A DNA stretch of 64,000 nt from Hirudo medicinalis (Eukaryota; Annelida; Clitellata; Hirudinida; Hirudinidae). The position numbers and the translations under genes are program-made. Within the stretch, counting starts at the first letter, position 1. Each line of letters starts with the position of its first letter. Location: positions 4,393 to 68,392 of the forward strand of contig MPNW01000011.1 in the NCBI GenBank assembly GCA_011800805.1, written 5' to 3'. Below, in pieces: positions 11,040 through 26,113 of this stretch. The notes under the pieces were generated by a model. That model did no database searches and had not been told where the DNA came from. It was given only the letters and a program-made list of their open reading frames with translations.

Positions 11040-11345
11040 TAGTAGACATGAGGTACTTGGAACGTGTTCCTGAGTAATACTCGAGTACCGATTTCCAAGT
11101 ACTCACACTTGGAACTTCAGTACTCCTCGAACCTCAGTACTTGGTCCAGTCAAGCATGGGTACTTGCACTCGTAAAGTCGTTCATTAACGTCCGTTGCAT
11201 AGTTAGATGATCAGGACGGTGCTCTGGATTAGGATCCGGGCTGCCATCGTGAGAGGCGGAAGTCTTGTACTTGTAAGTGGGCCTTGAGTACTTGTACATG
11301 ACCTCAGTACTTAGTCCCAAGTATTTAGTGCTTTGTCTAATTGCA
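11040..11345. repeat. AGTACTTGG-rich degenerate repeat with a nested SINE
   Basis: The words AGTACTTGG, CTCAGTACT and ACTTGTAC recur about a dozen times, including both strands of the palindromic core AAGTACTT, interrupted by SINE family 2 at 11170-11265. A related stretch is at 50805-50910 (ACTTGGGGAACATGTTC, AAGTACTTGATCC). Confidence 0.55.
11170..11265 (-). mobile_element. SINE family 2 (second tRNA-derived family), copy 1
   Basis: On the minus strand: GATGGCAGCCCGGATCCTAATC, AGAGCACCGTCCTGATCATCTA, ACTATGCAACGGACGTTAATGA. Nearly the same string occurs at 50.04-50.12 kb. It sits inside the AGTACTTGG-rich repeat, suggesting insertion. Confidence 0.55.
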
Positions 11346-11917
11346 CGGTCTCTGGACTGTTCGGTGACAACATGACACACAAAAATCACAAAATTTTTAG
11401 ATTCAAAGTGAATCAAAGAATATAGCAACACAACAGATGGATTTTACGTTAATTCCTGTGCATATGAATCATCAAAACAGCAAATGCGCGGCATAATCAA
11501 TCCACTTAAATTATCCACGATAGAAAATTAACTCTGAAAAGTCCAGGAATGATTTCACTTGGCTGGTGATGAGTGAGCAGAATGATCTCTTTTAACTCGC
11601 ACTTCTCTAATAAAGTTTTTGGAATGCGTTTAGATGCACGGAATCAATGAAAAATATTTACAACGAAGGCACATCGCAAGGAAAGACATGAAAGAGAAAT
11701 TTATGCAAAATTATTTTTCCACTGTAGTAAATTTACAAATTCTCATATCAATCAATGTTTTGGAATTCTACATCAATTTTTCTATTTGCTCCACTTTCTA
11801 AAGTAGCTTAATGAATAAAATGCAACAATCTGATTAAAGCAGAATAAATTCATCATAAATGGATTCTAGTAATGAGAATTAACATCCTTAGGACAATAAT
11901 TAATCTCTTGCAACACT

Positions 11918-14900
11918 TCAAAACATGTGATGCAAAACATATCTTGACTTGCTAGATTGGAAAGCTGTGAAAAGTAAAACTGGACAAGTCGCCATCACAA
12001 AAATGCTTTCAAAATCAGAAATTATTAAAACTAAAACCAAAATATCAACGAAATTTGCAGTAACGAGCAGCAACCTTAATTGAAAAAGAATCAACATTAG
12101 AATGAAAGCATCCATCCAAAAGCAAACAGTTGTCGACATAAACGTTCCTCGAACGTCACGAAATGATTTTTTTCTTTTTGTGCGCTCGCCTTTCTCACAC
12201 TCCGGTTTCGTGAAAAGCCAGCGGAACCTTGATCGGACCCAGGGATCCGCTCGTATGGAAGACGGAACCTCCCGAAGACGACGGGGGGCGAGAGGAATGG
12301 GCGTCCTTTTCGTCGGAGTCGACTGCGATCGCGCCACTTCTTTTGCTGGGAGTGCTCGAATTGCCCGAGGTGGAATAGGTGGAATGGGGAGGAGGTTTGG
12401 GATTGGAGGAGACGTCCGATGCGTACCCGACGTTGGTGAATCCCGGACCGAAGTTGCTGAAGGTCTGTTGGTTGGAATTGTAGAAGTGCCGGGACGCTGC
12501 ATACTGTTATTGAATTACATTAGTGAGGTTACATTTACATGCATAAATGTTATCCACAAAGCATTTAGCGTCGTGTCGTCTTATTGAAACCGAATGCACA
12601 GTTGATGGAGGATCAAAACAACATCATTATCTATTGATATACAACAGTAGATGCACAACTCTATTAATAGCTTCTCAATGGAATTAATCAAAGGTAACGT
12701 TCAGTCTAATGTCACGAACATTATGCAATTAATGAACATAATTGATCAGCTATTTGTCAAACAAATGAGAATACATTTGATGGTCCTGAATTTTTCTCAG
12801 AGATTTCTTCAGGTTCATCTAACTTTGGCATGCTGTCTTTCCTTCTCTTCCTGGTTAATTTATATTTTAAAAGCGTTATTTACGTAATATAATTAACTAA
12901 TAGGTAAAAATCGTGCATAGAGGAAGTACTTTTAAACGAGGAAGAATTTCAAACTACGTTTGAGTGACAAATCAACAATCATGCCTTCGTAGCTTAAAAT
13001 AAACTGAAATTCACCTGATGACTAGGAATATGATGCCTCCGATAAGAGCGAGTAGCACTATAATCCCAACTACTATGCCAGCAATTGAGGAATTTGTAAG
13101 ATCTGCTAGGGCAGGACCTAGAACATGGTGATATAAACATAATGTTATATTGATGTTATATCAATGTTATATTATTTAATAAATAGTTTAATTTAAGTAA
13201 TCTAAATCCAAGTGATCGACTAATAATTATTAGGAATAATATAACAATATTATTATTATTATTAATTACCGGATCGCACGACGGCTACGTCGCGTCATCT
13301 AAAGTAAATGATGGTTGAGGGTAAGAGTTGGGGTTTCCACATTTAGTGAGAGGTTTATTGTTTAAATTAGAAAACAAATTAGGACATATTTATGATTAAT
13401 AGATTAAGAGTGAATTTACGATTATTCACATTGCATTGTCAACGTAAACGTCTTCGAAGAGACGCATTAATAACTGCTCGTTTCAATGTCTCTAAAACAT
13501 TCCAAAGCACAAAGTCATGCATTTCGTGACTTGATTTCGTCGTGAGACTCGACATTAAACAGTAAACCACCGTGCAATACTCGATGCATTGAGCAAAATT
13601 TTCAAAATTTAATCCATTTGTTGGGAAAATATGATATTGGAGTAAATTATGTTGATCAACGTCATGTAATTATACTGAAATTCATCCTGGAACATCTTAA
13701 ACTATGTTTCGAAAGGTTCCACGCGAGTTAGTTCCAGAAATTACTACGAAATAAACGTGAAAGGAAATCATTGCGAATGCAAACAGAATATTTTCATTGT
13801 CGGGTTGAATGATTGAAGGCTTTGAAAGCCATAAGTAAGCCTTGCTTTGAGGAATTTGAGAAAGTTCATGTTATCTAGAACTTAAATCTTATCTAGAAGT
13901 ATTAAGATGCTTGTTATTTCAGAGATATTTATTTACGTTCCAATCAAATGATGTAATACTGACAATTTTACAGAATATGATCTTGATAATTAGTAATTAC
14001 AAGTAATATAAATATATAATATAAAATATTATAATATTAATTAATATAATAAATAAAATTATACTATAAAATATAAAAATTATAGATAATTATACATATG
14101 TAATATAATTAATATATAATATGATTATACATGTATTGTGCCTAAATACAAATGAAGCTTAGAAAAGAAATATTGCCTCAAAGAGCCCGCTATTTCAGCA
14201 TCGCATTCAAATTCAAATTTTCAAAATAGCTTTTCGCTCATAGATCTCCTTTCATTCAAACATTAACATTCGACTGAAGAGTTTTATAATAAATTTAGCA
14301 AATCTGGGAAACATGAAATGTGTTTGACATGCAAATTCGCTCGATTGGCTGTGTTGCAGCATATGAATGTGATAATGGATGATGGCAACATTTGTTTGAC
14401 TTTGTGTTTGTTGCCTGCACCACCAGAGAGCACCCTTGGGTGCTTTAGGGTGCAGGGGTGCTTTACAAATGATTAAGGCACTTAAAAGATTGGCTAATAT
14501 ACAAAAAAATACAAATATAAATATTCTTGCTACCTCGATATATTTCGTATTTTGCCCCTCCTTGAAAGAAATTTGGAATATTTCCTATGATGTCATGCAA
14601 TAGTTGATAGTGAAGTGTTACAATGGTCTATGTTAATTTTATAAAACCATAGAATTTTCCTGTTTCACCTAAAACTTCAGATTTGTATGACGTACGTCGT
14701 AACGCAAACAAATGTGTGCAATATCGAGAGGCGGTATCCGATATCGTTTGACACTAATTTTAAAATAATTTAAAGTAATATCTTGGGAAAAACTTCTGTG
14801 TCACAGAAGAAAGTACTGCCCACATAAATTTTGATAAGATTAATATTTGGAATAAACTGTGATGAGACATTTATTTGTAAAAGAAAACCATGCAAGAATG

Positions 14901-16006
14901 GACCAAGGTCTCACCGGACAGCGGACCGGTTCTGGATTCGCATGTTGAACCCTCGTAATCTTTCGGGCAGCTACAAAAATGTTTTGTGAGAAATTAAATT
15001 AACTTAATTTTCAATTATTAGTTACATTATTTCATAGTAAATTAAAATATGTTACAATAATAAATAATAATGATCTTTGTCTATAATCAATTTTAAAAAT
15101 AAATATCACAGTATATTCCAAGAATTTTAAGATTTTGTTTAAATGCAATAACAAAAACTTTAAAGACATAAATGCAGTCATGACAATAGTTAGCATAGGT
15201 TATATTTGCTACTACTAATGAACTACTTTTAACAAAATAATTGAACTGACTTGCACTGTGTTTGCCTGCTCCCCCAAAGTTCTGTCACGACGCACTCACC
15301 ACCGTTGAGACATTTCTGTCTGTCACTCTCTTCCTTAGTACATGCATTATTCGACGAAGTTGGGGATTTGGTGCTGGTAGGAAGCCCTGTGTTTGAACCG
15401 CTACCGTCGTCAGGTTTTTTAAGGCAAGCTTCAGCTGTTATGAGTCAGCAGGAAAACATGAAATAGTTTGATTTACGAAGAAGCCGTGCAAAGTGACATT
15501 TCAGGCAGAGACATCATTTCGTTTGTTTTCGGGGGAGGTTCCCTAACCCAGGGAAAAACCCCTTAGACTTTATCAAATTTATCCAAAATTAACTGAAAAC
15601 CTTTTTTGCACAAAATCTAATGCCCCATGCTTCAAGATTTCAAAATCAGTGGAGGGCAAATCCCCTTCCCCCATTTCCATCCAAGGGCCATCCATGATTA
15701 TTGCCATAAATCATCAGTAATTATTTTATAGCAAGCCTTTGATAATGTCATAGCATTATCATAAAAAATATTCAAAGATTAAGATTGTCTTACAAAATTT
15801 ATTGATTATTTCAGAGTCTTATCTCTCTCTTCCACCATTATATCATGTCAAGCCATTAAATCAAGTAAGCCTTTCAATCAAATAAATTCAGAAGCCAATT
15901 TTGTAACAATAACATGATTCCTCAAAGATAAATATATGGTTCTAAACTCACCATTTTGAAAGTATAACACCAACAGTAAGCCAATATACTTTGATTTTAA
16001 ATCCAT
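11918..16006 (-). CDS. Single-pass membrane protein with one neuregulin-like EGF domain
   Basis: Five minus-strand exons: 16006-15952, 15434-15251, 14970-14915, 13117-13015, 12503 to a stop at 11918; 984 nt (327 aa) in frame. The order is: signal peptide (MDLKSKYIGLLLVLYF); a Ser/Thr-rich stalk; one EGF domain split by an intron between Cys4 and Cys5 (spacing C-x9-C-x5-C-x12-C-x-C-x8-C, with KCLNGGEC as in neuregulins); a 23-residue transmembrane helix in the 13117-13015 exon (IAGIVVGIIVLLALIGGIIF); and a basic, proline-rich cytoplasmic part. The layout is that of a membrane-anchored EGF-receptor ligand precursor. However, the residue before Cys6 is Thr (EGSTC), not the Arg usual in ligands, so receptor binding is doubtful. 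The last ~75 residues of exon 5 are hydrophobic and unlike the rest. The real coding end may be earlier, at an undetected donor near 12150. Confidence 0.75.
14390..14475 (+). mobile_element. SINE family 1 fragment in the EGF-protein intron 3
   Basis: TTGCCTGCACCACCAGAGAG, CACCCTTGGGTGCTTTAGGG and GGTGCTTTACAAATGATTAA match the middle module of the family. Confidence 0.45.
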
Positions 16007-16784
16007 ATTATATGCGAATCAAATACACGACTCTCCAATTTATGTCCGAGTGAGTTATGTCGCAAATGATTCTAACGATGATATCACTAATGAGCTGCTC
16101 GAGTTAACAAAACTTGCGCGTATCAAAGGCACCTGCTTCTGATGGCTTATAGTGATCTAACAAGTAAGAAAGATTCTAAATAGCAATATCGAAACTAATG
16201 CTGCAACTCATTGTTAGGAGGTAGTCACAAAAAGAGGATTTAGCATATTGCTTTGGGTAGACGCTTTTATTGCATTGCTCAAGCCAGCAGGGACCAAATT
16301 TCGCCAGATTAAATAAGGTGTTATGTATAGTAAACAAAGCAAACACCTGTAATGGCACAGTTTCCGCATATTATTCAACCTGACCTAGTTATCACCGTTC
16401 TCATTGGTTGATTAGGTCTACTTTAAGTCGGTATGTTTTAATAAGATGAAAACTAACATTTTAACTAATTTAAACTCATTTAACTTATTTTATTAAATTT
16501 GAAACTTAGGTTCTTAACAATAATTTAAAAAATATCCATCATTTAACATATCTACAAACAAATATCTCGAAACCCGTTAAATTTGATAAGCTATCATGTT
16601 AAACATTACTCTTTTTATAAAGTTGTTTATTAAAAAATTACAAGACTTTTACTTAAAAATTAAAACAACTTACCAATTTATAAATTAAGTAACGCACATG
16701 CGCGTATAGGGGGCCACGTATTACGGCTGTGAATTTGTTGTTTTTTACATTCGGGGAGAGTCGCGCTTTAAGCAATTCTGCAAA
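16007..16784. other. Divergent intergenic region between the EGF-protein gene and COPB2
   Basis: About 780 bp between two head-to-head start codons, so it must carry both promoters. No TATA box is evident next to COPB2. A slightly GC-richer patch (16695-16760) before the COPB2 ATG is a plausible promoter. Confidence 0.45.
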
Positions 16785-19700
16785 ATGGTTATTTCATTGC
16801 TCTTTTTTTTTACTGGGTTTACTTTTTTGTAAATCTGTGCTGACTCTATTAAGTACCAAATGGACGCATTGAAATATCAATCATTTGCAATGATGACGCT
16901 GCTATCATTTAGACAAACACCATAATATTTAAGCCATGGGAAAATATAATATATTTATTTGAAACTTCAGCCCCTGAGATTGGATATAAAGCGTAAGTTA
17001 TCCACCCGCTCAGACAGAGTGAAGTGTTCGGATCTTCATCCCACTGAGCCATGGATGCTTGTCAGTCTCTATAATGGGAATGTTCACATCTGGAACCATG
17101 AATCACAAGTATCTTTTTTTTTTATATTAAACAATCGACATTTAATTTTAGCTGTGGGTTTTTAAACCTTTACAATCATTCTAAATTAAGTAATTAAAGC
17201 AAGGTCGATTAAAAATGGATAATGTTCAACACATTGAAAATTGTTGGGGTTTCTTTTTATATTTTGTTTTAGCATGGAACTATTAATTGTCTCATGGAAA
17301 TGCCTGTGGGATGTCTATTGCAATAAATATCTTGAATAACAACTCTGATGCAATTTGTTCTGCCTTTTATCAATTTACAACTGAATATTAGTGCATGGGA
17401 ACATTTGGATTAGTAAATTTTTTCTTAAAGATCAACTTATTAAGAAATAAAATTGTAACATAGTAATGTTAATTATCACTATTTTACATATTTAATTGGT
17501 AATTTTGTTGTCCAATCAGACTATGATCAAGTCCTTTGAGGTCTGTGATCTTCCTGTGAGAGCAGCTAAATTTGTGGCTAGGAAGAACTGGGTCATAACT
17601 GCCTCTGTTAGTCTTGTTAACATTTTTATGTCATCACCTATTTCCATAGTCAAAATAAATCCAGAAGTGCAAGTCGTGCGTTTACCACATTTTTCGTTGT
17701 GCAGGATGACATGCATGTCCGTGTCTTCAATTACAACACCCTCGAAAGGGTGCATCAGTTCGAGGCTCATTCAGACTACGTGAGGTCCATTGCCATCCAT
17801 CCGACACAATCTTTTATTCTGACTAGCAGTGGTGAGATACCGGAATATTCGTTAATGTCGTGTCCACGAATGTAGTGAAATAATTTATTGATTGTTAATG
17901 TAATTAATAGTGGATTGACCAAATATCTTTATTGTTGGGTGATCTAATAATTAACAACAAATATCTTAATTATTCAGATGACTTGTTTATCAAACTGTGG
18001 GACTGGGATAAGAAGTGGGCATGCACTCAGGTCTTTGAAGGCCACACTCACTACGTCATGCAGGTGGTTTTCAACCCAAAGGACAACAACACCTTTGCCA
18101 GTTGCTCATTGGACAGGACTATCAAGGTTAATTTGTTAAGATGCTGGTCTTGATTTGTGCCAAGACTCTTTATTGCAAACAATGAAAGGCTTTAAAAATG
18201 TTCATAAATGACGTGTGAGTATTTAATTGATTTATTTATAATTTAAAAGTTTGTTAGAGTCGTCTGCATAACTGCTTCTCTTTGACCAGGTCTGGAACCT
18301 TGGTTCGAGCACGCCCAATTACACCTTGGAGGGGCACGAGAAAGGGATAAACTGTGTGGATTATTATCATGGTGGAGACAAACCATATCTCATTTCTGGA
18401 GCTGATGACAGACTTGTTAAGATATGGGACTATCAGGTCAGTTGCTGGTTGGATAGTTTATAGGTTACATGAATATTTTTAGCTAGGTGAGATCCAATCA
18501 AAATCAAGAAGGATTTTGAATTGGACAAAACAGTTCGTAGCGACCTGTTTATTGATCTATTTATATCGTTGTGATGATTAATTTATATAATATTTTATGC
18601 TTCCATATTTTTATATTTTTAAATAAACTTCAGAACAAGACATGTGTGCAAACCCTTGAAGGACATGCCCAGAACATATCCTGTGTTGCATTTCATCCTG
18701 AATTGCCAATCATTCTTACTGGCTCTGAGGATGGTCAGTGTTATTGATGGTGTTGATAATGCTTTAAGTTTAGGAGTTCATCTTAACATGCTCCATTAAT
18801 TGTCACAGGAACCATCAGGATTTGGCATGCCAATACCTACCGTCTGGAAAGCACCTTGAACTATGGCCTGGAAAGAGTTTGGACCATAAGCTGCCTCAAA
18901 GGGTCTAACAACGTGGCCCTGGGTTACGACGAAGGGAGCATCATGATTAAAGTAAAATCCATTGAATGAAGGAAGTCCCTTTCATCTGCCTCCATTCAAT
19001 CTGTATTGATATCTCTTGTGTATTTAGCTTGGCAGAGAAGAACCAGCAATGTCCATGGATTCCAGTGGAAAGATCATTTGGGCAAAGCATTCTGAAATCC
19101 AGCAGGCCAATATCAAATCCCTGGTTGATCAGGAAGTCAAGGATGGGGAAAGGCTGCCACTCAATGTCAAGGACATGGGGAGCTGTGACATCTACCCACA
19201 GACCATCGCCCACAATCCCAATGGAAGGTGATAGCACGATGACGACAAAAATGTAGTCTTTTCATCGAAGAGTGACTGGTTTCTTAAGATGTTGTCGCTG
19301 ACGACAGGTTTGTGGTGGTCTGTGGAGACGGCGAGTACATCATCTACACGGCCATGGCCCTGCGCAACAAGAGCTTCGGCCAAGCCCAGGAGTTCGTCTG
19401 GTCGCACGACTCGAGCGTCTATGCCATCAGGGAATCGGGCAGTTCCATCCAGATCTATAAGAACTTCAAGGAACAGAAGTCCTTCAAGCCAGACTTTGGA
19501 GCTGAAGGTTGTTTTTCAATGACTGTTAATTATTAGTGATAATCACTTAACATCCCAGCACGATGTTTTCAAGTCGGATTGCTGTTACGTCCTTTACGCA
19601 TTTGAAAGCAGAATTAATCTAATGGTGCAAAGTATATTGAATAATGAAATTGTCGAGGATCTCGAGATGACATCATTTTGTGCTTGTGGTGGTGATCGTG

Positions 19701-22515
19701 ACGATATTTATTTCTTTAGGCATTTTTGGAGGTTTTCTGCTTGGTGTCCGTTCAGTGAGTGGATTGGCTCTCTATGAGTGGGAGACCACAACTCTTATAA
19801 GGAGAATTGAAATCACTCCTAAGACTGTGAGTTATGATAATAATAATGATGATGATTATGATAAAATTAAGAATGTAGTATGAATAATATTAATAATAAT
19901 ATTAACAACATAATTAACAACAATAACTTAGTTATTACTGTAGTTACAACTGTCACAACAATTGTTGTTAAGATAAAATTTGAATTTTAAAATGTGAATT
20001 TTTTCAGCTTTTTTGGAACGAGAGTGGAGAACTGCTGTGCATAGCCACTGAGGACTCCTTTTACATTCTCAAGTACAATGTCGAGTCGTTTGAAAAGTCT
20101 AAGGAAAACCCTAACTTGGTCACCGAAGATGGAATCGAGGAAGCTTTTGAGGTGATGGTATCGTGAACGACACGATCTAATCCATATTATTAGGGTCGTA
20201 GAGCAGAACTTCCCTGCAGTGCATGGAATGCCTTTCGTGCGTTCTTTTGATGTGGGACGTCGAACTGCTCGTGCGTTGAAAAAAATAATCATTTTCACGA
20301 GAGTCGTTATCCTGACGTTGTAAACAATTGTTTGTAACACGTTTTCTGTTGAATCACTGCAGGTGATAGGGGAGATCCAGGAGTCGGTGAAGACGGGTTG
20401 TTGGGTCGGGGATTGCTTCATTTACACGAACGGCGTCAACAGGCTCAATTATTACGTCGGAGGAGAGATTGTCACCGTCGCACATCTCGACAGGTGAGCG
20501 ACACGTTCGGATCGAGACGTCCTTAATGACTGCCGTTTTCCGGCAAACTGCAGAGTCCTGTACCTTCTCGGATACATCCCAGCCGACAACAGACTCTATT
20601 TGGGAGACAAAGAGTTGAACGTGGTCAGTTATTCTCTTCTGCTGTCCGTTCTCGAGTACCAGACCGCCGTGATGCGACGAGACTTCGAGACGGCCGACAA
20701 AGTCCTCCCGACGGTTCCGAGAGAACAAAGGTCGAGGGTCGCTCATTTCTTGGAGAAACAGGTAGGGAACTATTGTGCGTCGTTCGAAAGAGCAGGTTCA
20801 TTGAAATCACGAATATTTTGTCAATGTATTTCCTAATGGTATTCATGATGTTTATGCTTAGGGATTCAAATCTCAAGCCATGGCCGTGACGTGTGATCCC
20901 GAACACAAGTTTGACCTTGCCCTTCAGCTTAGTGACCTCAAAGTTGGATATCAGTTAGCAAAAGAGGCAGAGGTCCACAATTTTAATATTTATCTTAATA
21001 TTTTCTTGAGTTTGTGGGAGATTGTGAAGTAAAATCAAAAGTTAACCATAATAAAACGTCACATCCAGTCAGAACAAAAGTGGAAGCAGCTAGCTGAGGT
21101 GGCCACATCTAATTGTGAATTTGGATTGGCTCAAGAATGTCTTAAGCAGGCTGAGGATTATGGAGGACTGTTGCTGCTTGCCAGTTCTTCAGGGGACAGG
21201 GATTCAGTTTTCCAGCTTGGATCTTTAGCTGAGAAGAAAGGTCAGAATAATGTGGCCTTCCTCTCATATTTTGTTTTGGGGCGACTTGAAGAGTGTTTGG
21301 AGTTGCTTATATCTTCTGGAAGACTGCCTGAAGCAGCATTCTTTGCTAGAACCTATCTACCAAGCAAGATCTCACGGTAATTATATTGCTCAATTGACTA
21401 ATTTCAATTGATTGAGCTTGAATGTCAAAGTTCTTTTCTCTGACAGAGTGGTGGCTCTCTGGAGAGATGCCCTTGCTCAGAAGAATGCCAAAGCTGCTCA
21501 GTCTATAGCTGATCCAACTGCTTATGAGAATCTTTTCCCAGGGTTGAATGAAGCATTCAAGACAGAACAATTCTTGGCTGCTGAGAGAGCCAAGGTCTTC
21601 AGAGCCAGGGACTACCTCACTCTGGAGGTTGTTAGATGAAATTTTTTGAAACATACAATCTTCCATACTGAGCATGACCTAAGTTGTTATTCTTCCAGTC
21701 AAATAGTGAAAGAGTTCCCACCAGGGAGATGCAGGATGCAGAGGAAAATGGAACATTTGTTTACATTCCACACGACCAAACAGAATTGGCAGACAGTGGT
21801 GATTACATCACACAAGAGGAAGTCCAGCCATGCATCGAACAAGTCGTGCAGGACAATATTCGCCACTCGGATTCACACCTTGTCAAAGACGGTGATTTTG
21901 AAGTAAGATTTGTGTACACTGGCTTGTGGGATGCATGAGTTATTGGATGTTATAATACATTGTAGAGAATCATATGTTAATTTTAGCTCATTGATCATTT
22001 GATTTGACTGATCATTTTAGAATCAAAAGAAGGGTGAACAATCCCCCCCACCATCTTTTCAGCCTAATGTCAATCCAGACACCACCAATGAAGAATCACT
22101 TCTACCTCAAGAGGACACAAATGATGAGGATCTGGAACTTGAGTTGGATCTGGATGGTTTGAAGATAGATGAAGGAGTCGACCCATCAGTAAGTTGGAGG
22201 AAGGAAGGAAGTCATTCTCATGCATCAGTGCAATTATTTGAAAAATGGGTGGCCTGAATAAGAATAACTGATTGGAGGTTTAATTGCAACAGTGGTCGAA
22301 TTTCAACTTGGACCCTGGTGATATGGTTTTTTATGGCCACAGTTATCATATGTTCTTATCAATACAATTTTGTCCACAGTAGAGTTAGCTAATAAATGTA
22401 TTTGAATTGCAGGTTGTGGATTGATTAAGAACATTTTATGGCTGTATTTAAACACTTTAGATGTATTAATAACCTTGTTTATTTTCAGGCAGAGGACATA
22501 GAAGATTGGGAGTGA
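16785..22515 (+). CDS. COPB2: COPB2, coatomer subunit beta-prime (beta'-COP)
   Basis: Beta'-COP is part of the cage of COPI vesicles that carry cargo from Golgi to ER and within the Golgi. Its WD40 propellers bind KKxx-type retrieval signals. I place 20 exons: 16785-16787 (ATG only), 16971-17108, 17520-17606, 17704-17831, 17978-18126, 18290-18436, 18634-18733, 18809-18951, 19028-19228, 19308-19507, 19720-19826, 20008-20151, 20363-20493, 20554-20761, 20862-20972, 21069-21376, 21447-21628, 21699-21902, 22021-22188, 22489-22515. The sum is 2886 nt, 961 aa (human 906), all in frame. Conserved blocks include [10 protein letters not shown] at the start, the WD repeats ([32 protein letters not shown]), a second propeller ([25 protein letters not shown]), then the alpha-solenoid ([19 protein letters not shown]). 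The acidic C-terminus ends EDIEDWE. Identity is certain; only the ATG exon rests on inference. Confidence 0.97.
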
Positions 22516-23403
22516 ATGACACATGTCAACAATCGAGCAAAATTAGTGTCGACGATAAATGTTGGTTTAAATGATAAAACAATTAGGACTAAAGAGTAAT
22601 GAATATTGTCCCTGCGATTATGGTGATGATAACTGGTATCGAGTCTCGAGTGGCTTCCATTCTGTTTCGTCACGTTGTTTACCTTTTAAAAGCTGTGAGG
22701 AGATCCTCGCTCTTTGTGTCGAATAAAGCGCTAAATGAAGCTTTAAAATATTTAGTCAATAAATCTTGTATGACATGTGTATCTAATTGAGGCAGGAGTC
22801 TGAATTTTGGGGTGGTTAGTTAGTTTCAGTTAGCTCGTTTGGATGGAAATTATGTCGTGGGAAAGGCGTCACAGAAGCGTGGAGGGAGCCTAGCGCTGCA
22901 GTGCATCCGATCAATAAGCCGAGTCGAGCGACTTGCGCAGAGGAAATCTCTGAAATTCTTGCGATGAGGCTGTTTGTGAGGAAACTTTAAGCTGGAGATA
23001 TTTTCCTGGGGTTCTTCCTTAATTTCGGTTGGGCGCAAGTCTTTAGTCGATCTCGCTTGTCCTGCAGCTGCTTCGTGTTGACGAAGCTAGGAAGAAAAAG
23101 CACCGTAATCGAATTCTGTCTCGTTTGTGCACTTGTATATGAAATTGTGGAATAATTTAATTAAAATGACTTCAAAATCGGCGAATTAAATTACCCTGAG
23201 CTTGGTACGACGTTGCTGGTAAAATTAAGATTTCAATTGACTTTCACCAGTCCGAGACGATCGTTAGTAAGAATTGAAAATTTTAAAAATCTCTCATTTA
23301 ATAGAGCAATATGTAACAGATCGCTCAGAGGATATTTCTTCTTCTTTTAATATTATTTTAATAACGACAGGAAAGGTGCGAGAAGGGGATCCGCTGAGAG
23401 CAG
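22516..23403. other. COPB2 3' UTR and RAB3 upstream region
   Basis: COPB2 polyadenylation signals lie in the first 250 bp; the remainder should hold the RAB3 promoter and 5' UTR. Short frames here show no homology that I recognise. Confidence 0.45.
22722..22727 (+). terminator. Polyadenylation signal of COPB2
   Basis: AATAAA about 210 nt after the COPB2 stop, in an otherwise non-coding stretch before RAB3. Another AATAAA follows near 22759. Confidence 0.5.
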
Positions 23404-25180
<1,777 letters not shown>

Positions 25181-26113
25181 CTAGGAAATGCTTAGAATTC
25201 TTCAAATTGTTCACCTTTACACAAGAAGTTTTAAATTCATGACACGAGGTTACATTCTTCAAGATTTAGTGTAACATTTCTAATTGTAATATTTACACGT
25301 TGATTCTCCTTCAGATAATACCGCCACTGAGGACTACTTCATATTTTAAAGTCTTAAATCGTTTCATGACGCAAAATTTGAATATGTATTCCTCCGATTT
25401 GTAATAGTTCTGTGCAAACGAGCTTGAGCTAAGGTAGTGAGGCAACTTCTGCTTCGTTCGGATTCTCTCCATTTTCTATTTCCATGCAATCAAATGTAAT
25501 TCGATACCAAATATAACATTTATATTTTCCTTATAAAACAAATTAATTTGTGATGTAATTTTGCGAAATTTCGTTAAATTATCATTCACAATTAGATGCA
25601 ATGAATTTATGAATACTGAATTATTTTTAATTTTTGATTTCGGACGCTCTTCGCATGCTTGCTTGCGAAACAAAGCACGGCGCCATACTTTCGAGGCCAG
25701 ACAGCGACGTACGCTCTTTCACGCTTTTCAACAAAACTTTTTGTAATATTTCTATTTTTATCAAACTCGGTTGAGTTTTTTAACATTTCATAAAAGATGA
25801 GCAACATATCTGATGTTTCGCGTCGTTTTTGAGTCGGCTGATTAGATAGTCCGGCATGAGAGCTGTCAAATGTGCCACGGTTTCGTTTGTGTCTGATTTT
25901 TTATTGAGATGATTAAAAAGTTAGTTTGAACTCAAACCACCTTGTAACAATTCCGTCTTGAATAACGCCGTGGATCTTCCATTTTTAACAATAATTTTCT
26001 GCATTGAAAGTTTCTTTGATTCTGGTAACGTTGCGAGTTGCACTCAGACAAGGGGAATGAAGCTGTGGAAGACAGCTCGTCTTTCCTTAGGTTTGGAATA
26101 TTCAAATTGTTCG
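25181..26113. other. Intergenic after RAB3
   Basis: RAB3 3' UTR and non-coding AT-rich sequence; nothing else recognised. Confidence 0.4.

Larger units (their letters stand above)
10620..11917. other. Intergenic between the Kazal and EGF-protein genes
   Basis: Holds the AGTACTTGG-rich repeat and SINE family 2. The rest may include the 3' UTR of the EGF-protein gene (minus strand). Confidence 0.45.

Noticed and set aside
12102..12587. 161-aa open frame on the plus strand
   Set aside because: Antisense shadow of the proline-rich last exon of the EGF-protein gene; no signal or domain of its own.
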